From Henriciella litoralis (GTDB lineage Bacteria; Pseudomonadota; Alphaproteobacteria; Caulobacterales; Hyphomonadaceae): a stretch of 64,000 nucleotides of DNA. The stretch spans positions 1,520,407-1,584,406 of the forward strand of contig NZ_NCSS01000006.1 of assembly GCF_002088935.1 (NCBI RefSeq). Reading direction: 5' to 3'. The notes under the pieces are model-generated. The model searched no databases. It had not been told where the DNA came from and saw only the letters and a program-made list of their open reading frames with translations. Each line of letters begins with the position of its first letter. The first letter of the stretch is position 1. Below, piece by piece: positions 43,901 through 52,672 of the stretch. Both the position numbers and the translations under genes were made by a program.

Positions 43901-45982
43901 ATGAAACTCGTCCGTCTATTGAGCGCTGGCGCAGCCGGCCTGGCCCTCATCTTACCTGCCGTCGCGCAGGACAATGACACCGATGATTCCAGGCGTTTCA
44001 CCGCGGAACGTGTCTTCGACATCGAGTATGCAACGTCTCCTCAGATTTCGCCGGACGGGTCAAAGATCGTCTATGTCCGCCATTCGATGGACCGGATGAA
44101 GGATCAGGACCGGGGCGACCTCTGGATCATTGATGTGGACAGCGGCGAGCAACGCCCTCTGGTGACCGGCGGCGCATCTGCGAGCAGCCCTGTCTGGTCG
44201 CCCGATGGCACGCGCCTCCTCTACACCACATCCGGCAATGGCAAACCGGAACTACGCCTGCATTATCTCGACAGCGGCGACAGCTTCTCCCTCGCGCAAT
44301 TCGAGCAAGGCCCGTCGGGCGCGAAATGGTCACCCGATGGCAAGCTCATCGCCTTTTCGATGTTCGTCGCCGACGACAAACCAAGCTTCGCCACCCCCAT
44401 CGAACAGCCTGAAGGCGCCGAGTGGAACGCGCCGGTCAGAGTGTTCGATGACCTGACCTTCCGTTTCGATGGCGCTGGCTATCTCGAAGACGGATATGAC
44501 CAGGTTTTCGTTCTGTCTGCCGATGGCGGCTCGCCGCGCCAGATCACCGAAGCTGATGGTGGCCTCTCCGGGCCGGTCTGGCTGGACGCTGACACCCTGC
44601 TTGCGACCGGTAACCTCGATGAGAACCGCGACATGCAGCCGGTCGAGAGCGAGATTTACGCGGTTGAGCTTTCCGACAAGTCGGTCCGCGCGCTCACATC
44701 GCGCGAAGGGCCGGACTACAGCCCCGCCGTCTCACCAGACGGGAAGACCATCGCCTTTCGGGGCTTTGACGACCACGTCAAAGCCTATGAGGAGGACAAT
44801 CTCTACCTGATGAATGCCGACGGCTCGAATGTCCGTGAAATCGCCGCCAACTATGAAGGCGCCTTTGGCCCGCTGCGCTGGGCGGAGAATGGCCGCAGCC
44901 TCTACTCGCTGGTCGAGAATGCAGGCATCCTCGAAATCGTGGACGTATCGCTGAATGGCAATGTCTCGACTGTGATCTCCAATGTAGGCGGTGAATCCAT
45001 CGGCCGGCCTTATGCGGATGGCTCGTTTTCCGTCTCCGACACCAGCCGCCCCATCTTTGCCTACACATCGGCCTCTCCGGACCGCCCGTCCGACGTCGCC
45101 GTCGCTGGGCGTGATGTCCAGGACCGCGTGCTGACCGATCTCAATGGCGACGTCCTGCCGTATCTCGACATGGCGAAAATTGAGGAGATCAAGGTCTCCT
45201 CCAGCGCCGATGGCCGCGAGATCGAGGCCTGGGTTGCCCTGCCGCCGGACTTCACCGCCGACGGCAGCTTCCCGATGATCCTCGAAATCCATGGTGGCCC
45301 CTTCTCCATGTATGGGCCGTTCTTTGCGAGCGAGATCCAGCGCTATGCCGCTGAAGGCTATGTCACCGTCTGGGCAAACCCGCGCGGCTCCACCGGCTAT
45401 GGCGAGGAATTCGCGCAGCTGATCGACAAGAAATATCCCGGCAATGACCATGATGACCTTATGAGTGTCGTCGATGAGCTGGTCGCCCGCGACTATGTCG
45501 ACCCTGACCGTCTCTTCATCACAGGCGGCTCAGGCGGCGGTATCCTGACGGCCTGGGCGGTCACCAAGACGAACCGGTTTGCGGCAGCCGCCTCGGTCAA
45601 ACCAGTCATCAACTGGATGACGATGGGCCTTGCGAGCGATATCGGGCCTTACGTCAACAAGCACTGGATAGGCGCCAATCCGTGGGAAGAGCCGGAAAAA
45701 TTCCTCGCTCTGTCGCCGATCAACTATGTCGGCAACGTGAAGACGCCGACGCTGATGATGGTGGGCGAAGAGGACTTCCGCACGCCCGCCTGGGAAGCTG
45801 AACAATTCTATTCCGGCCTCAAGCAGAACGGCGTCGACACCGCCCTCATCCGCGTGCCCGGATCGCCGCATTATATCGCCAGCCGCCCAAGCCGCCTGAT
45901 TGCCAAGACGGACAATATCATGGGCTGGTTCGCCAAATATGACCCTGCCAAGCAGGACGATGAAAAGGACGACGCTGAATGA
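43901..45982 (+). CDS. Secreted S9-family peptidase (dipeptidyl/acylaminoacyl type)
   Basis: 693 residues from ATG 43901, with GGGAGG upstream. Signal peptide ends AVAQ. Beta-propeller (ISPDGSKIVYVRH; WSPDGTRLLYTTS; VSPDGKTIAFRG) to about residue 430, then the hydrolase domain: EIHGGPFSMYGP, NPRGSTGYGEEFA, TGGSGGGILTAW with Ser544, GEEDFRTP and the His in GSPHYIASRPS. Its stop overlaps the deaminase start by 4 bp. Confidence 0.92.
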   Translation: MKLVRLLSAGAAGLALILPAVAQDNDTDDSRRFTAERVFDIEYATSPQISPDGSKIVYVRHSMDRMKDQDRGDLWIIDVDSGEQRPLVTGGASASSPVWSPDGTRLLYTTSGNGKPELRLHYLDSGDSFSLAQFEQGPSGAKWSPDGKLIAFSMFVADDKPSFATPIEQPEGAEWNAPVRVFDDLTFRFDGAGYLEDGYDQVFVLSADGGSPRQITEADGGLSGPVWLDADTLLATGNLDENRDMQPVESEIYAVELSDKSVRALTSREGPDYSPAVSPDGKTIAFRGFDDHVKAYEEDNLYLMNADGSNVREIAANYEGAFGPLRWAENGRSLYSLVENAGILEIVDVSLNGNVSTVISNVGGESIGRPYADGSFSVSDTSRPIFAYTSASPDRPSDVAVAGRDVQDRVLTDLNGDVLPYLDMAKIEEIKVSSSADGREIEAWVALPPDFTADGSFPMILEIHGGPFSMYGPFFASEIQRYAAEGYVTVWANPRGSTGYGEEFAQLIDKKYPGNDHDDLMSVVDELVARDYVDPDRLFITGGSGGGILTAWAVTKTNRFAAAASVKPVINWMTMGLASDIGPYVNKHWIGANPWEEPEKFLALSPINYVGNVKTPTLMMVGEEDFRTPAWEAEQFYSGLKQNGVDTALIRVPGSPHYIASRPSRLIAKTDNIMGWFAKYDPAKQDDEKDDAE

Positions 45983-46992
45983 GCAACCTAAATGCCCTGA
46001 TCGAGGCCCTGCCAAAGGCCGAGCTTCATCTTCATCTGGAAGGCAGCCTAGAGCCTGAACAGCTGATGGAGTTTGCCGCCCGTAACGGTGTCGACATCCC
46101 GTTCAAGACGCTGGAAGAGGTGCGCGCGGCCTATGAGTTCTCGAACCTACAGGACTTTCTCGACATTTATTATCAGGGCATGTCGGTGTTGCAGACCGAG
46201 GCAGACTTTCACGACCTGACAGACGCCTATCTGCAGCGCGTTGCGGCCGACAATGTCCGCCATGTCGAGGTGTTCTTTGATCCGCAGGGCCACACTGATC
46301 GCGGCATTCCTTTCGACGTGCCGATCAAGGGCATCCTCAGAGCGCTGGATGCGGCCGAAGCGAAATACGGCATCACCTATCGCCTTATCATGTGCTTCCT
46401 GCGCCATCTCTCGGAGGAAGACGCCTTCGAGACATGGGAGCAGGCCCAGCCTTGGCTGTCCAAAATCCACGGCATCGGCCTTGATAGCTCAGAGAATGGC
46501 CACCCGCCGTCGAAATTCACGCGCATCTATGAAGCGGCCCGCAAGGCTGGCCTGAAACTCGTCGCGCATGCCGGCGAGGAAGGCCCGCCATCCTATGTCT
46601 ATGAAGCGCTGGATGATCTGAAGATCGACCGCATCGATCATGGCAACCGTTCGCTGGAGGACGACGCACTCGTCGCGCGCATCAAGGAGGCCGGTCTGAC
46701 GCTAACCGTCTGCCCGCTCTCGAACCTCTCGCTCTGCGTCGTCGATGACCTCAAGGATCATCCGATGAAACGCATGCTTGAGCTTGGCCTGAAGGCGACG
46801 ATCAACTCAGATGATCCGGCCTATTTTGGCGGCTATATGAATGAGAATTACCGCCAGACCGCTGAGGCCGTCGGCCTGACCCGCGAGGAGATTATCACCA
46901 TCGCAAAGAACGGGTTTACCGGCTCCTTTTTGTCGCCCGAAGAACAGGCGCGTCACCTCGCCGAAATAGACCGCATCGCATCGGCGCACTAA
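45979..46992 (+). CDS. add: Adenine/adenosine deaminase, likely adenine-specific
   Basis: 337 residues. Zinc and catalytic motifs: AELHLHLEGSLEP near residue 12, HAGEEG (~197), RIDHGNRS (~220), CPLSNLSLC and INSDDPAYFGGY. The stretch GLDSSENGHPPSKF (~172-185) is the sequence I associate with the Aah1-type adenine deaminases, where adenosine deaminases have GxDLAGDE. So conversion of adenine to hypoxanthine is more likely than adenosine to inosine. Coupled to the S9 peptidase upstream. Confidence 0.87.
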   Translation: MSNLNALIEALPKAELHLHLEGSLEPEQLMEFAARNGVDIPFKTLEEVRAAYEFSNLQDFLDIYYQGMSVLQTEADFHDLTDAYLQRVAADNVRHVEVFFDPQGHTDRGIPFDVPIKGILRALDAAEAKYGITYRLIMCFLRHLSEEDAFETWEQAQPWLSKIHGIGLDSSENGHPPSKFTRIYEAARKAGLKLVAHAGEEGPPSYVYEALDDLKIDRIDHGNRSLEDDALVARIKEAGLTLTVCPLSNLSLCVVDDLKDHPMKRMLELGLKATINSDDPAYFGGYMNENYRQTAEAVGLTREEIITIAKNGFTGSFLSPEEQARHLAEIDRIASAH

Positions 46993-47008
46993 GGCAGGAC
47001 AACGCGTT

Positions 47009-47404
47009 TTGGAAAACCTCTCCGGACATATCGATGTCGTCCTGGAAACCGCGTCCTTCGCGATTGAGCTCGTCTCGGCGCTCATCCTCGTGATCGGCGC
47101 CCTCGTTTTCATATTGACGGTCGGGCGGGGGATCGCCGCCCCCGGCATCACCGTCTCGACAGCGCTCAAGCGCGGCCGTCTGAAGCTTGGCACCTATATC
47201 CTCGCTGCGCTCGAATTCCTCATTGTCGCCGACATCCTGTTCACCATCGTCCACCGGACCCTGGACGATGTCATCGTGCTGGCGATCGTGGCGGGTGTGC
47301 GGACGGTGGTGAGCTATTTCCTCGGCAAGGAAATCGAGGCGCTTAGCCAGGAAGACAGCGAAGCCATCGGCCTTTCAAAAAGTACAAGCCGCGACGCCGT
47401 TTAA
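47009..47404 (+). CDS. DUF1622 membrane protein
   Basis: 131 residues, start TTG at 47009 with GGACAACG upstream. Three TM helices (~16-37, ~58-78, ~82-100) and the DUF1622 segment LKRGRLKLGTYILAALEFLI. Function unknown. Follows the deaminase gene by 16 bp. Confidence 0.85.
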   Translation: MENLSGHIDVVLETASFAIELVSALILVIGALVFILTVGRGIAAPGITVSTALKRGRLKLGTYILAALEFLIVADILFTIVHRTLDDVIVLAIVAGVRTVVSYFLGKEIEALSQEDSEAIGLSKSTSRDAV

Positions 47405-47841
47405 GGACCAGCGAGCCGCGTCTGGTCCGGCCGGGACGGGCGCGCATTGACCTTCTCACTCCAGCCAAGCGCGCGATAGGCGCGGATGGCGCCTTCATTC
47501 TGAAGATCGACATCGAGCTGTAGGGGCGAGCGGGCAAGGTCGCGCGCAACTTCCAACAGACCGCCGCCCACGCCGCAGAGGCGCCAGTCACGATCAACAA
47601 ACAAGTGCGGAACATAGGCATTCGCTGTCTCGAGCGTCAGAAACCCGATCAATCCAGCCGTCTTTTCTTCGGCAACAAGGCATGGCCCGGTACGGATGCA
47701 CTGGCGCAATCTGACCGTCTCGTCCGCCTTGTTTCCGCGCCAGGGAAAATCAACGAGACAATCGAGAAAAAGCGACTCCAGTGACACATGGTCATCGCGC
47801 CGATAAGGGCGGATCTGCCAACCGGCTGCGGGGTGGGTCAT
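47401..47841 (-). CDS. GNAT-family N-acetyltransferase
   Basis: 146 residues from ATG 47841, just ahead of the domain start WQIRPYRRDDHVSLE; an upstream ATG at 47910 would add 23 residues and cannot be ruled out. Acetyl-CoA motif HLFVDRDWRLCGVGGGLLEV (in part) and final QNEGAIRAYRALGWSEK. Stop overlaps the convergent DUF1622 gene by 4 bp. Confidence 0.8.
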   Translation of the reverse strand: MTHPAAGWQIRPYRRDDHVSLESLFLDCLVDFPWRGNKADETVRLRQCIRTGPCLVAEEKTAGLIGFLTLETANAYVPHLFVDRDWRLCGVGGGLLEVARDLARSPLQLDVDLQNEGAIRAYRALGWSEKVNARPSRPDQTRLAGP

Positions 47842-48098
47842 CAGGGCCATTGACGCAAAGCTACGCAAAAACATCCGTTTGCGGAAGAAGCGAAATGTCA
47901 TCTGCTCCATAAATTTTGGAAAGCCGCAGGATTGGCGCCTTTTCAGGGCCGATTGAGGCCGAAATAATCACGTCAACTGCCGAGCCTGGCCTGGTCTGCC
48001 GAGAGGGACATCCAGCATGGAATACACAGCTCTCCTGATCACGGTGATGGCGTGAAGGCCGAGGCGATCAGACGCCTTACGTCGCCTGAAAAACCGGA

Positions 48099-48950
48099 CT
48101 AGTCGGCCGTTTCCGCCAACGTCTCTTGCGCCATTTCAATATAGGGCACCGGATCGACCAGCTCGAATCCGGTTGTCCGCTCGACCATTTCGGTGAGCCA
48201 GGCGCGGTGGCCTGATCCATAGACGACGAGCACCCGGTCCCCCGGCTTGGTCACTTGGACGAGCTTGTTGAAAATCTTCGCATTGCGCATGAACCAGTAG
48301 GCCGCAAGCTCGGCACCCGGCTGGGTCTCGCCTTCGCCCATCTTGATCATGTCCCAGTAAACGGTGTCGAGCGTTTCATCGCCATTGTGCAGCATCAGCA
48401 CGTCAGGGATCGTGCCCGTCGTTTCGGCCTGCTGGAATTTCTTCATCAGCGCTGACATGTCGGTCACCTCAGCCAGCTCGGCCTGTCGACCGGTTTCCTC
48501 GGCGAACTCGCTTAGCTTGCCATAGGGAAAATAGTCCGGCTCATCGCCTTCGGGTTGCTCGTCGATGCCGTACACCCGATCAACGCCTGCCAGCATCGCG
48601 ACGCGGTAGCCGATCTGCGCGATCTCATTGCGGTTTTCAGCAAGATCAGCCGGCGTAAAATCATCAAACCTCGTGTCGAGATAAGGCGGCTCGGCCTGCG
48701 CTTCGGTCGCGACGACAGTTGGCTTGAAGCTCGCCAGGGCCTTGCCCAGCGCATCGAGCTCTGCCTGGCGCCGAGGGACCAGAACATCTCCAACCTCGAT
48801 ATTGTTGAGATCATGGCCCGGATTAGCGAAGTGATAGACGCCCAGCACCATGACCTCTACCGGCCGCTCATCGGCAGGCTCGGTCTGCGCAAATGCCCCT
48901 GCGACCAATGCAAAGGCGGACAGGGCGACAACCAGAAAACGAACCATCAT
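48099..48950 (-). CDS. DUF5694 secreted protein (TraB/PrgY-like)
   Basis: 283 residues with a signal peptide ending AFAQ. VEVMVLGVYHFANPGHDLNN at the start is the conserved His-containing strand, with TVVATEAQAEPPYLDTRFDD and the final VLVVYGSGHRAWL. The fold resembles TraB/Tiki proteins, some of which are metalloproteases; activity here is unproven. Confidence 0.8.
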   Translation of the reverse strand: MMVRFLVVALSAFALVAGAFAQTEPADERPVEVMVLGVYHFANPGHDLNNIEVGDVLVPRRQAELDALGKALASFKPTVVATEAQAEPPYLDTRFDDFTPADLAENRNEIAQIGYRVAMLAGVDRVYGIDEQPEGDEPDYFPYGKLSEFAEETGRQAELAEVTDMSALMKKFQQAETTGTIPDVLMLHNGDETLDTVYWDMIKMGEGETQPGAELAAYWFMRNAKIFNKLVQVTKPGDRVLVVYGSGHRAWLTEMVERTTGFELVDPVPYIEMAQETLAETAD

Positions 48951-49010
48951 CTAAACCTCCCAAGTGTGGGCGTTCAGACTAGGACATCGCTACTGGCTGC
49001 ACCAGCCATG

Positions 49011-49067
49011 TCAGACCTGATTTCGACCAGCTCCTGCCCCTGCCTTGGCGGCGCGCTTTCGCACATT
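49011..49067 (-). pseudogene. Detached copy of the typA 3' end
   Basis: On the minus strand this reads NVRKRAAKAGAGAGRNQV and a TGA stop, matching the last residues of TypA (NVRKRAAKAGATS). Over 32 nt (49036-49067) there are six differences, all at third codon positions. The match stops abruptly at 49067. It lies 1.68 kb from the intact typA end, on the far side of the AT-rich lipoprotein gene. Confidence 0.7.
49036..49067. repeat. Direct repeat copy 1, predicted attachment-site-like
   Basis: 32-nt segment sharing 26 of 32 positions with 50751-50782 in the same orientation. Together they bracket the lipoprotein gene at 49181-50668. Confidence 0.6.
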
Positions 49068-49180
49068 TAGCCCGGTCGTGCGGCTGGAACTGTCGAACCA
49101 AAGATTTATCGCAGTCCTCAGCAGTAAAATCTGCCGCAATTATCTATCAACCTGCCAACAGAGTTATTCTGAAACCGGAG

Positions 49181-50668
49181 CTAAGCGGGATCGTCATTCT
49201 GTTCATTATTTTCCAATTCAATGCCTGAGAGCGCCTCGTTTTGTTTGTTCTCACGAATTTGAATTTCTGCGTCCAACGACAGCTTCATGTTGCCAATGTC
49301 GTTTTGTAGACGTTGCATTTCGGCATCCATTCCGGCCATAGCACCTTTCAATTGCGCGAGTTCTCTCTCCAACTCCAAAATTTCTTTATTCTTTTTTTCA
49401 ATATTGGTTTTTATGTCCTCAACGCCTTCACCTTCGGCAGGCGTTGCTTCAGCGCCCTCCAATTGCGGGTCATTCAACTTCTCTTTGAGGGCGCTGAGTT
49501 CATTTTGAAGCTCACCTAAATGAGCCTGTGCGTCTGTAACTTTTTGAGAAATTTTCTCTTTTTCAATTTTGAGGCTCTCCTTCGCGTCCGTTCGTTCTTT
49601 TATCATGGATGTATAAACGAGGATTTTTTGCTGACGAGAGTCGTGGTCTGAAGTTATCAGCATCTGTGACTGCAGCACGCCTACCTTTTTTAAGATTGAC
49701 GCGACCTGGTCAATGCCTGGGTTCTGCCTGATATCTATGCTAACCGCGGCTTCTTCGAGCCCCGAAATTGTTGTGCATGCCGCATGATATCTCAGCGCAT
49801 CGGTTATTGCTTCTTCGAGGCTGTACCTATCGATTGCTGTCACTTTGTCGTCAGAGGAAAGTTCAAAACGACGCGCTGAATCGGTTGAATTCCTTTGAGC
49901 GGCCTGAACAATCACCGGCGTTCCTCGGCGGGTCGAAATCTGCTCGCGCAATCTGTCTTGCCTGACGTCAATACCTTTGGATATTACGTCGAACGTTAAG
50001 CTATACAGGTATGACTGACTAAACTCGGCACCTATGCCGCTGGATATTCCACTCAAGCCCGCCATGGCCCGCACTGTTTCAACATCAGAGAATATAGTCG
50101 CTAAGCCGCCAAATATCGTGGCCACAGACCCGGAAAAAAAGTCGCTCGTGGATGACATGCTAGCTACATGATTTTTGTAAATCAGGCAGTACTGCTCGGA
50201 CGCCGCAATTATTCTATCCTGAATACTATTGCGTCGATGTTCGAGGGATAGATACCCCATGCTGCGGACTTCGAGATAAGAATAGCAATTCGCGCCTGCC
50301 AGCAAAAGTTCGTAGCTCGTTTCAATCCTCTCGAATTGTTTGTCAGCGGAGTTTAACCTAGACGGCTCGCAAACAATTTTGGTTTTACCTATAACAGCCC
50401 GCGGATTGGTTCCGCCTGACACAGCTCCACCGACTAGATAGCTGACAGTTTTGCCGGTCTGGTCGTAAACCGGAATTCGTCTTGCCGGATTAACCAAAGC
50501 GATCAAATCTATAGAATCGAAGTTCTTACCATCAAGCAGCGGCCAAACGCCTGCCATGTTCGCTTTGAGATAATTGTCTTGATAATTTCGCGGCCCGTAA
50601 ATTTCTTCCGATGTTTCACAGCCGACCAACGCCAGACCGCAAAGCCCAGCCACCACAAACTTGTTCAT
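49181..50668 (-). CDS. AT-rich coiled-coil lipoprotein of unknown family
   Basis: 495 residues. Signal peptide with lipobox LALVGC (Cys17). Residues ~30-130 form a mixed domain with several Cys. Residues ~175-215 are a hydrophobic Gly-rich hairpin (FFSGSVATIFGGLATIF; MAGLSGISSGIGAEF) that could cross or insert into a membrane. Residues ~350-485 are a long heptad coiled coil (KESLKIEKEKISQKV; EILELERELAQLKGAM) interrupted by an acidic linker. Base use is clearly more AT-rich than both neighbours, and the gene is bracketed by typA 3'-end repeats, so it is probably acquired. Function unknown. Confidence 0.75.
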   Translation of the reverse strand: MNKFVVAGLCGLALVGCETSEEIYGPRNYQDNYLKANMAGVWPLLDGKNFDSIDLIALVNPARRIPVYDQTGKTVSYLVGGAVSGGTNPRAVIGKTKIVCEPSRLNSADKQFERIETSYELLLAGANCYSYLEVRSMGYLSLEHRRNSIQDRIIAASEQYCLIYKNHVASMSSTSDFFSGSVATIFGGLATIFSDVETVRAMAGLSGISSGIGAEFSQSYLYSLTFDVISKGIDVRQDRLREQISTRRGTPVIVQAAQRNSTDSARRFELSSDDKVTAIDRYSLEEAITDALRYHAACTTISGLEEAAVSIDIRQNPGIDQVASILKKVGVLQSQMLITSDHDSRQQKILVYTSMIKERTDAKESLKIEKEKISQKVTDAQAHLGELQNELSALKEKLNDPQLEGAEATPAEGEGVEDIKTNIEKKNKEILELERELAQLKGAMAGMDAEMQRLQNDIGNMKLSLDAEIQIRENKQNEALSGIELENNEQNDDPA

Positions 50669-50740
50669 AATGCTTTCCCCCGAAACCCGGAAAGCAAATT
50701 CTATTACAAATTTACATCAGTCAAGCTGAAAGCGTTTCAA

Positions 50741-52573
50741 CTAGCTCGTCGCACCGGCCTTAGCGGCGCGCTTGCGGACGTTCGGGTCAAGGTGGATCTT
50801 GCGCAGGCGGATGTTCTGCGGCGTCACTTCGACCAGTTCGTCGTCTGCAATATAGGCGAGCGAGCGCTCAAGCGTCATCTGAATTGGCGGAGTGAGGCGC
50901 ACCGCTTCGTCGGTCCCGGAGGCGCGAACGTTGGTAAGCTTCTTGCCTTTCATGACGTTGACTTCGAGGTCGTTGTCACGGTTGTGCTCGCCGATGATCA
51001 TGCCCTGATAGACCTTGTCGCCAGGGTGGATCATCATCGGGCCGCGATCTTCCAGATTCCAGAGCGCGAAAGCCACAGCCTCGCCCTGCTCCATCGAGAT
51101 CAGAACGCCGGTATGACGGCCTTTGATCGCGCCTTTGTATGGCGCGTATTCAAGGAAGACGCGGTTCATGATGGCGGTGCCGCGCGTATCGGAGAGAAGC
51201 TCACCCTGATAGCCGATCAGGCCGCGCGTTGGCGCATGGAAGACAAGCCGGGTGCGGCCTGCACCGGATGGCTTCATCTCGGTCATGTCGGCTTTGCGCT
51301 CATTCAGCTTCTGCACGATGATACCGGTATGGTCATCATCCACGTCGATGACGACTTCCTCGATCGGCTCAAGCTTTTCGCCGGTGTCCGGGTCTTCCTT
51401 CAGGACGACTTGCGGACGCATTACGCCAAGCTCAAAGCCTTCGCGGCGCATCGTCTCGATCAGAACGGCGAGTTGGAGTTCGCCCCGTCCGGAAACGGTA
51501 AAGGCTTCGGCCTCGGTTGAGCGCTCAACTTTCAGCGCCACATTGCCTTCGGCTTCTTTCACCAGACGGTCCCAGATGAGACGCGAGGTGACTTTCTTGC
51601 CTTCGGTGCCGGCCAGCGGGCTGTCATTGACGCGGAAGGTCATCGACAGGGTTGGCGGGTCGATTGGCTGGGCTTCGATAGGCTCAGTGATGGACGGGTC
51701 GACAAATGTGTCGGCCACGTTTGCCTTGGTGAGGCCCGAGACAGAAACGATGTCGCCAGCAACACCTTCTTCAATCGGCTCACGCGAGAGACCACGGAAC
51801 GCCAGCACCTTGGAAACGCGCCCCTGCTCAACCAGCTCACCATCGCGCGACAGGACTTTCACCGTCTGGTTCGGCTTGATCGAGCCGGACGTCACGCGGC
51901 CGGTGAGAATACGGCCAAGGAAGTTGTCAGCCGAAATCGTGGTCGCCAGCATCCGGAACGGGCCTTCTTCGACCGCTGGTTCCGGCACATGTTTCACAAC
52001 CATGTCGAACAGCGCATCCATGCTGTCGGTTTGATCTTCGGGATCGGTCGACATCCAGCCATTCTTGGCTGAGCCGTAAAGGATCGGGAAATCGAGCTGG
52101 TCGTCGTCTGCGCCAAGGTCAGCGAAGAGGTCGAACACTTCGTTGATGACATAGTCAGGACGCGAGTCCGACTTGTCGATCTTGTTGACGCAGACAATCG
52201 GACGAAGGCCGACTTTCAGCGCTTTCGACACAACGAATTTGGTCTGCGGCATCGGGCCTTCAGCCGCATCGACGAGCACGATCGCACCATCGACCATCTG
52301 CAGGATACGCTCCACCTCGCCGCCAAAGTCGGCGTGGCCGGGCGTGTCGACGATGTTGATGCGGGTGTCACCCCAGACGACGGACGTGGTTTTCGCGAGG
52401 ATGGTGATCCCGCGCTCACGCTCCAGGTCATTGGAGTCCATCATGCGGTCTTCGGTGGCTTCATTCTCGCGGAACGTGCCAGATTGTTTGAGCAGGCAAT
52501 CGACGAGGGTCGTCTTGCCATGGTCAACGTGGGCGATGATCGCGATGTTGCGAAGCGCGGTGGGCTCAGTCAT
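50741..52573 (-). CDS. typA: Ribosome-associated GTPase TypA/BipA
   Basis: 610 residues from ATG 52573 (MTEPTALRNIAIIAHVDHGK). G1 AHVDHGKTT, switch region RGITI, G3 VDTPGHADFGGEVER and G4 NKIDKSD are intact, followed by EF-Tu-like domain II, domain V and the TypA C-terminal domain. It acts on the ribosome under stress and cold. The last codons (NVRKRAAKAG) form one copy of the repeat also found at 49036. Confidence 0.96.
   Translation of the reverse strand: MTEPTALRNIAIIAHVDHGKTTLVDCLLKQSGTFRENEATEDRMMDSNDLERERGITILAKTTSVVWGDTRINIVDTPGHADFGGEVERILQMVDGAIVLVDAAEGPMPQTKFVVSKALKVGLRPIVCVNKIDKSDSRPDYVINEVFDLFADLGADDDQLDFPILYGSAKNGWMSTDPEDQTDSMDALFDMVVKHVPEPAVEEGPFRMLATTISADNFLGRILTGRVTSGSIKPNQTVKVLSRDGELVEQGRVSKVLAFRGLSREPIEEGVAGDIVSVSGLTKANVADTFVDPSITEPIEAQPIDPPTLSMTFRVNDSPLAGTEGKKVTSRLIWDRLVKEAEGNVALKVERSTEAEAFTVSGRGELQLAVLIETMRREGFELGVMRPQVVLKEDPDTGEKLEPIEEVVIDVDDDHTGIIVQKLNERKADMTEMKPSGAGRTRLVFHAPTRGLIGYQGELLSDTRGTAIMNRVFLEYAPYKGAIKGRHTGVLISMEQGEAVAFALWNLEDRGPMMIHPGDKVYQGMIIGEHNRDNDLEVNVMKGKKLTNVRASGTDEAVRLTPPIQMTLERSLAYIADDELVEVTPQNIRLRKIHLDPNVRKRAAKAGATS
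50751..50782. repeat. Direct repeat copy 2, inside the typA 3' end
   Basis: Second copy of the 32-nt repeat, encoding the C-terminus of TypA. See 49036-49067. Confidence 0.6.
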
Positions 52574-52672
52574 GGGAGGGGATGCTTTCGGCAAAGGCGT
52601 TGTTTGGGCGCGCTTTACACGCCTATGCCCCCTTTGGCTATGGCCAAGCCTCAGCGCAGGGCCAGAGGCGCC

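Noticed and set aside
48017-48103. Short ORF MEYTALLITVMA and a frameshifted continuation
   Set aside because: Only 12 codons, no ribosome site of note and no recognisable family; too little to call a gene or pseudogene.
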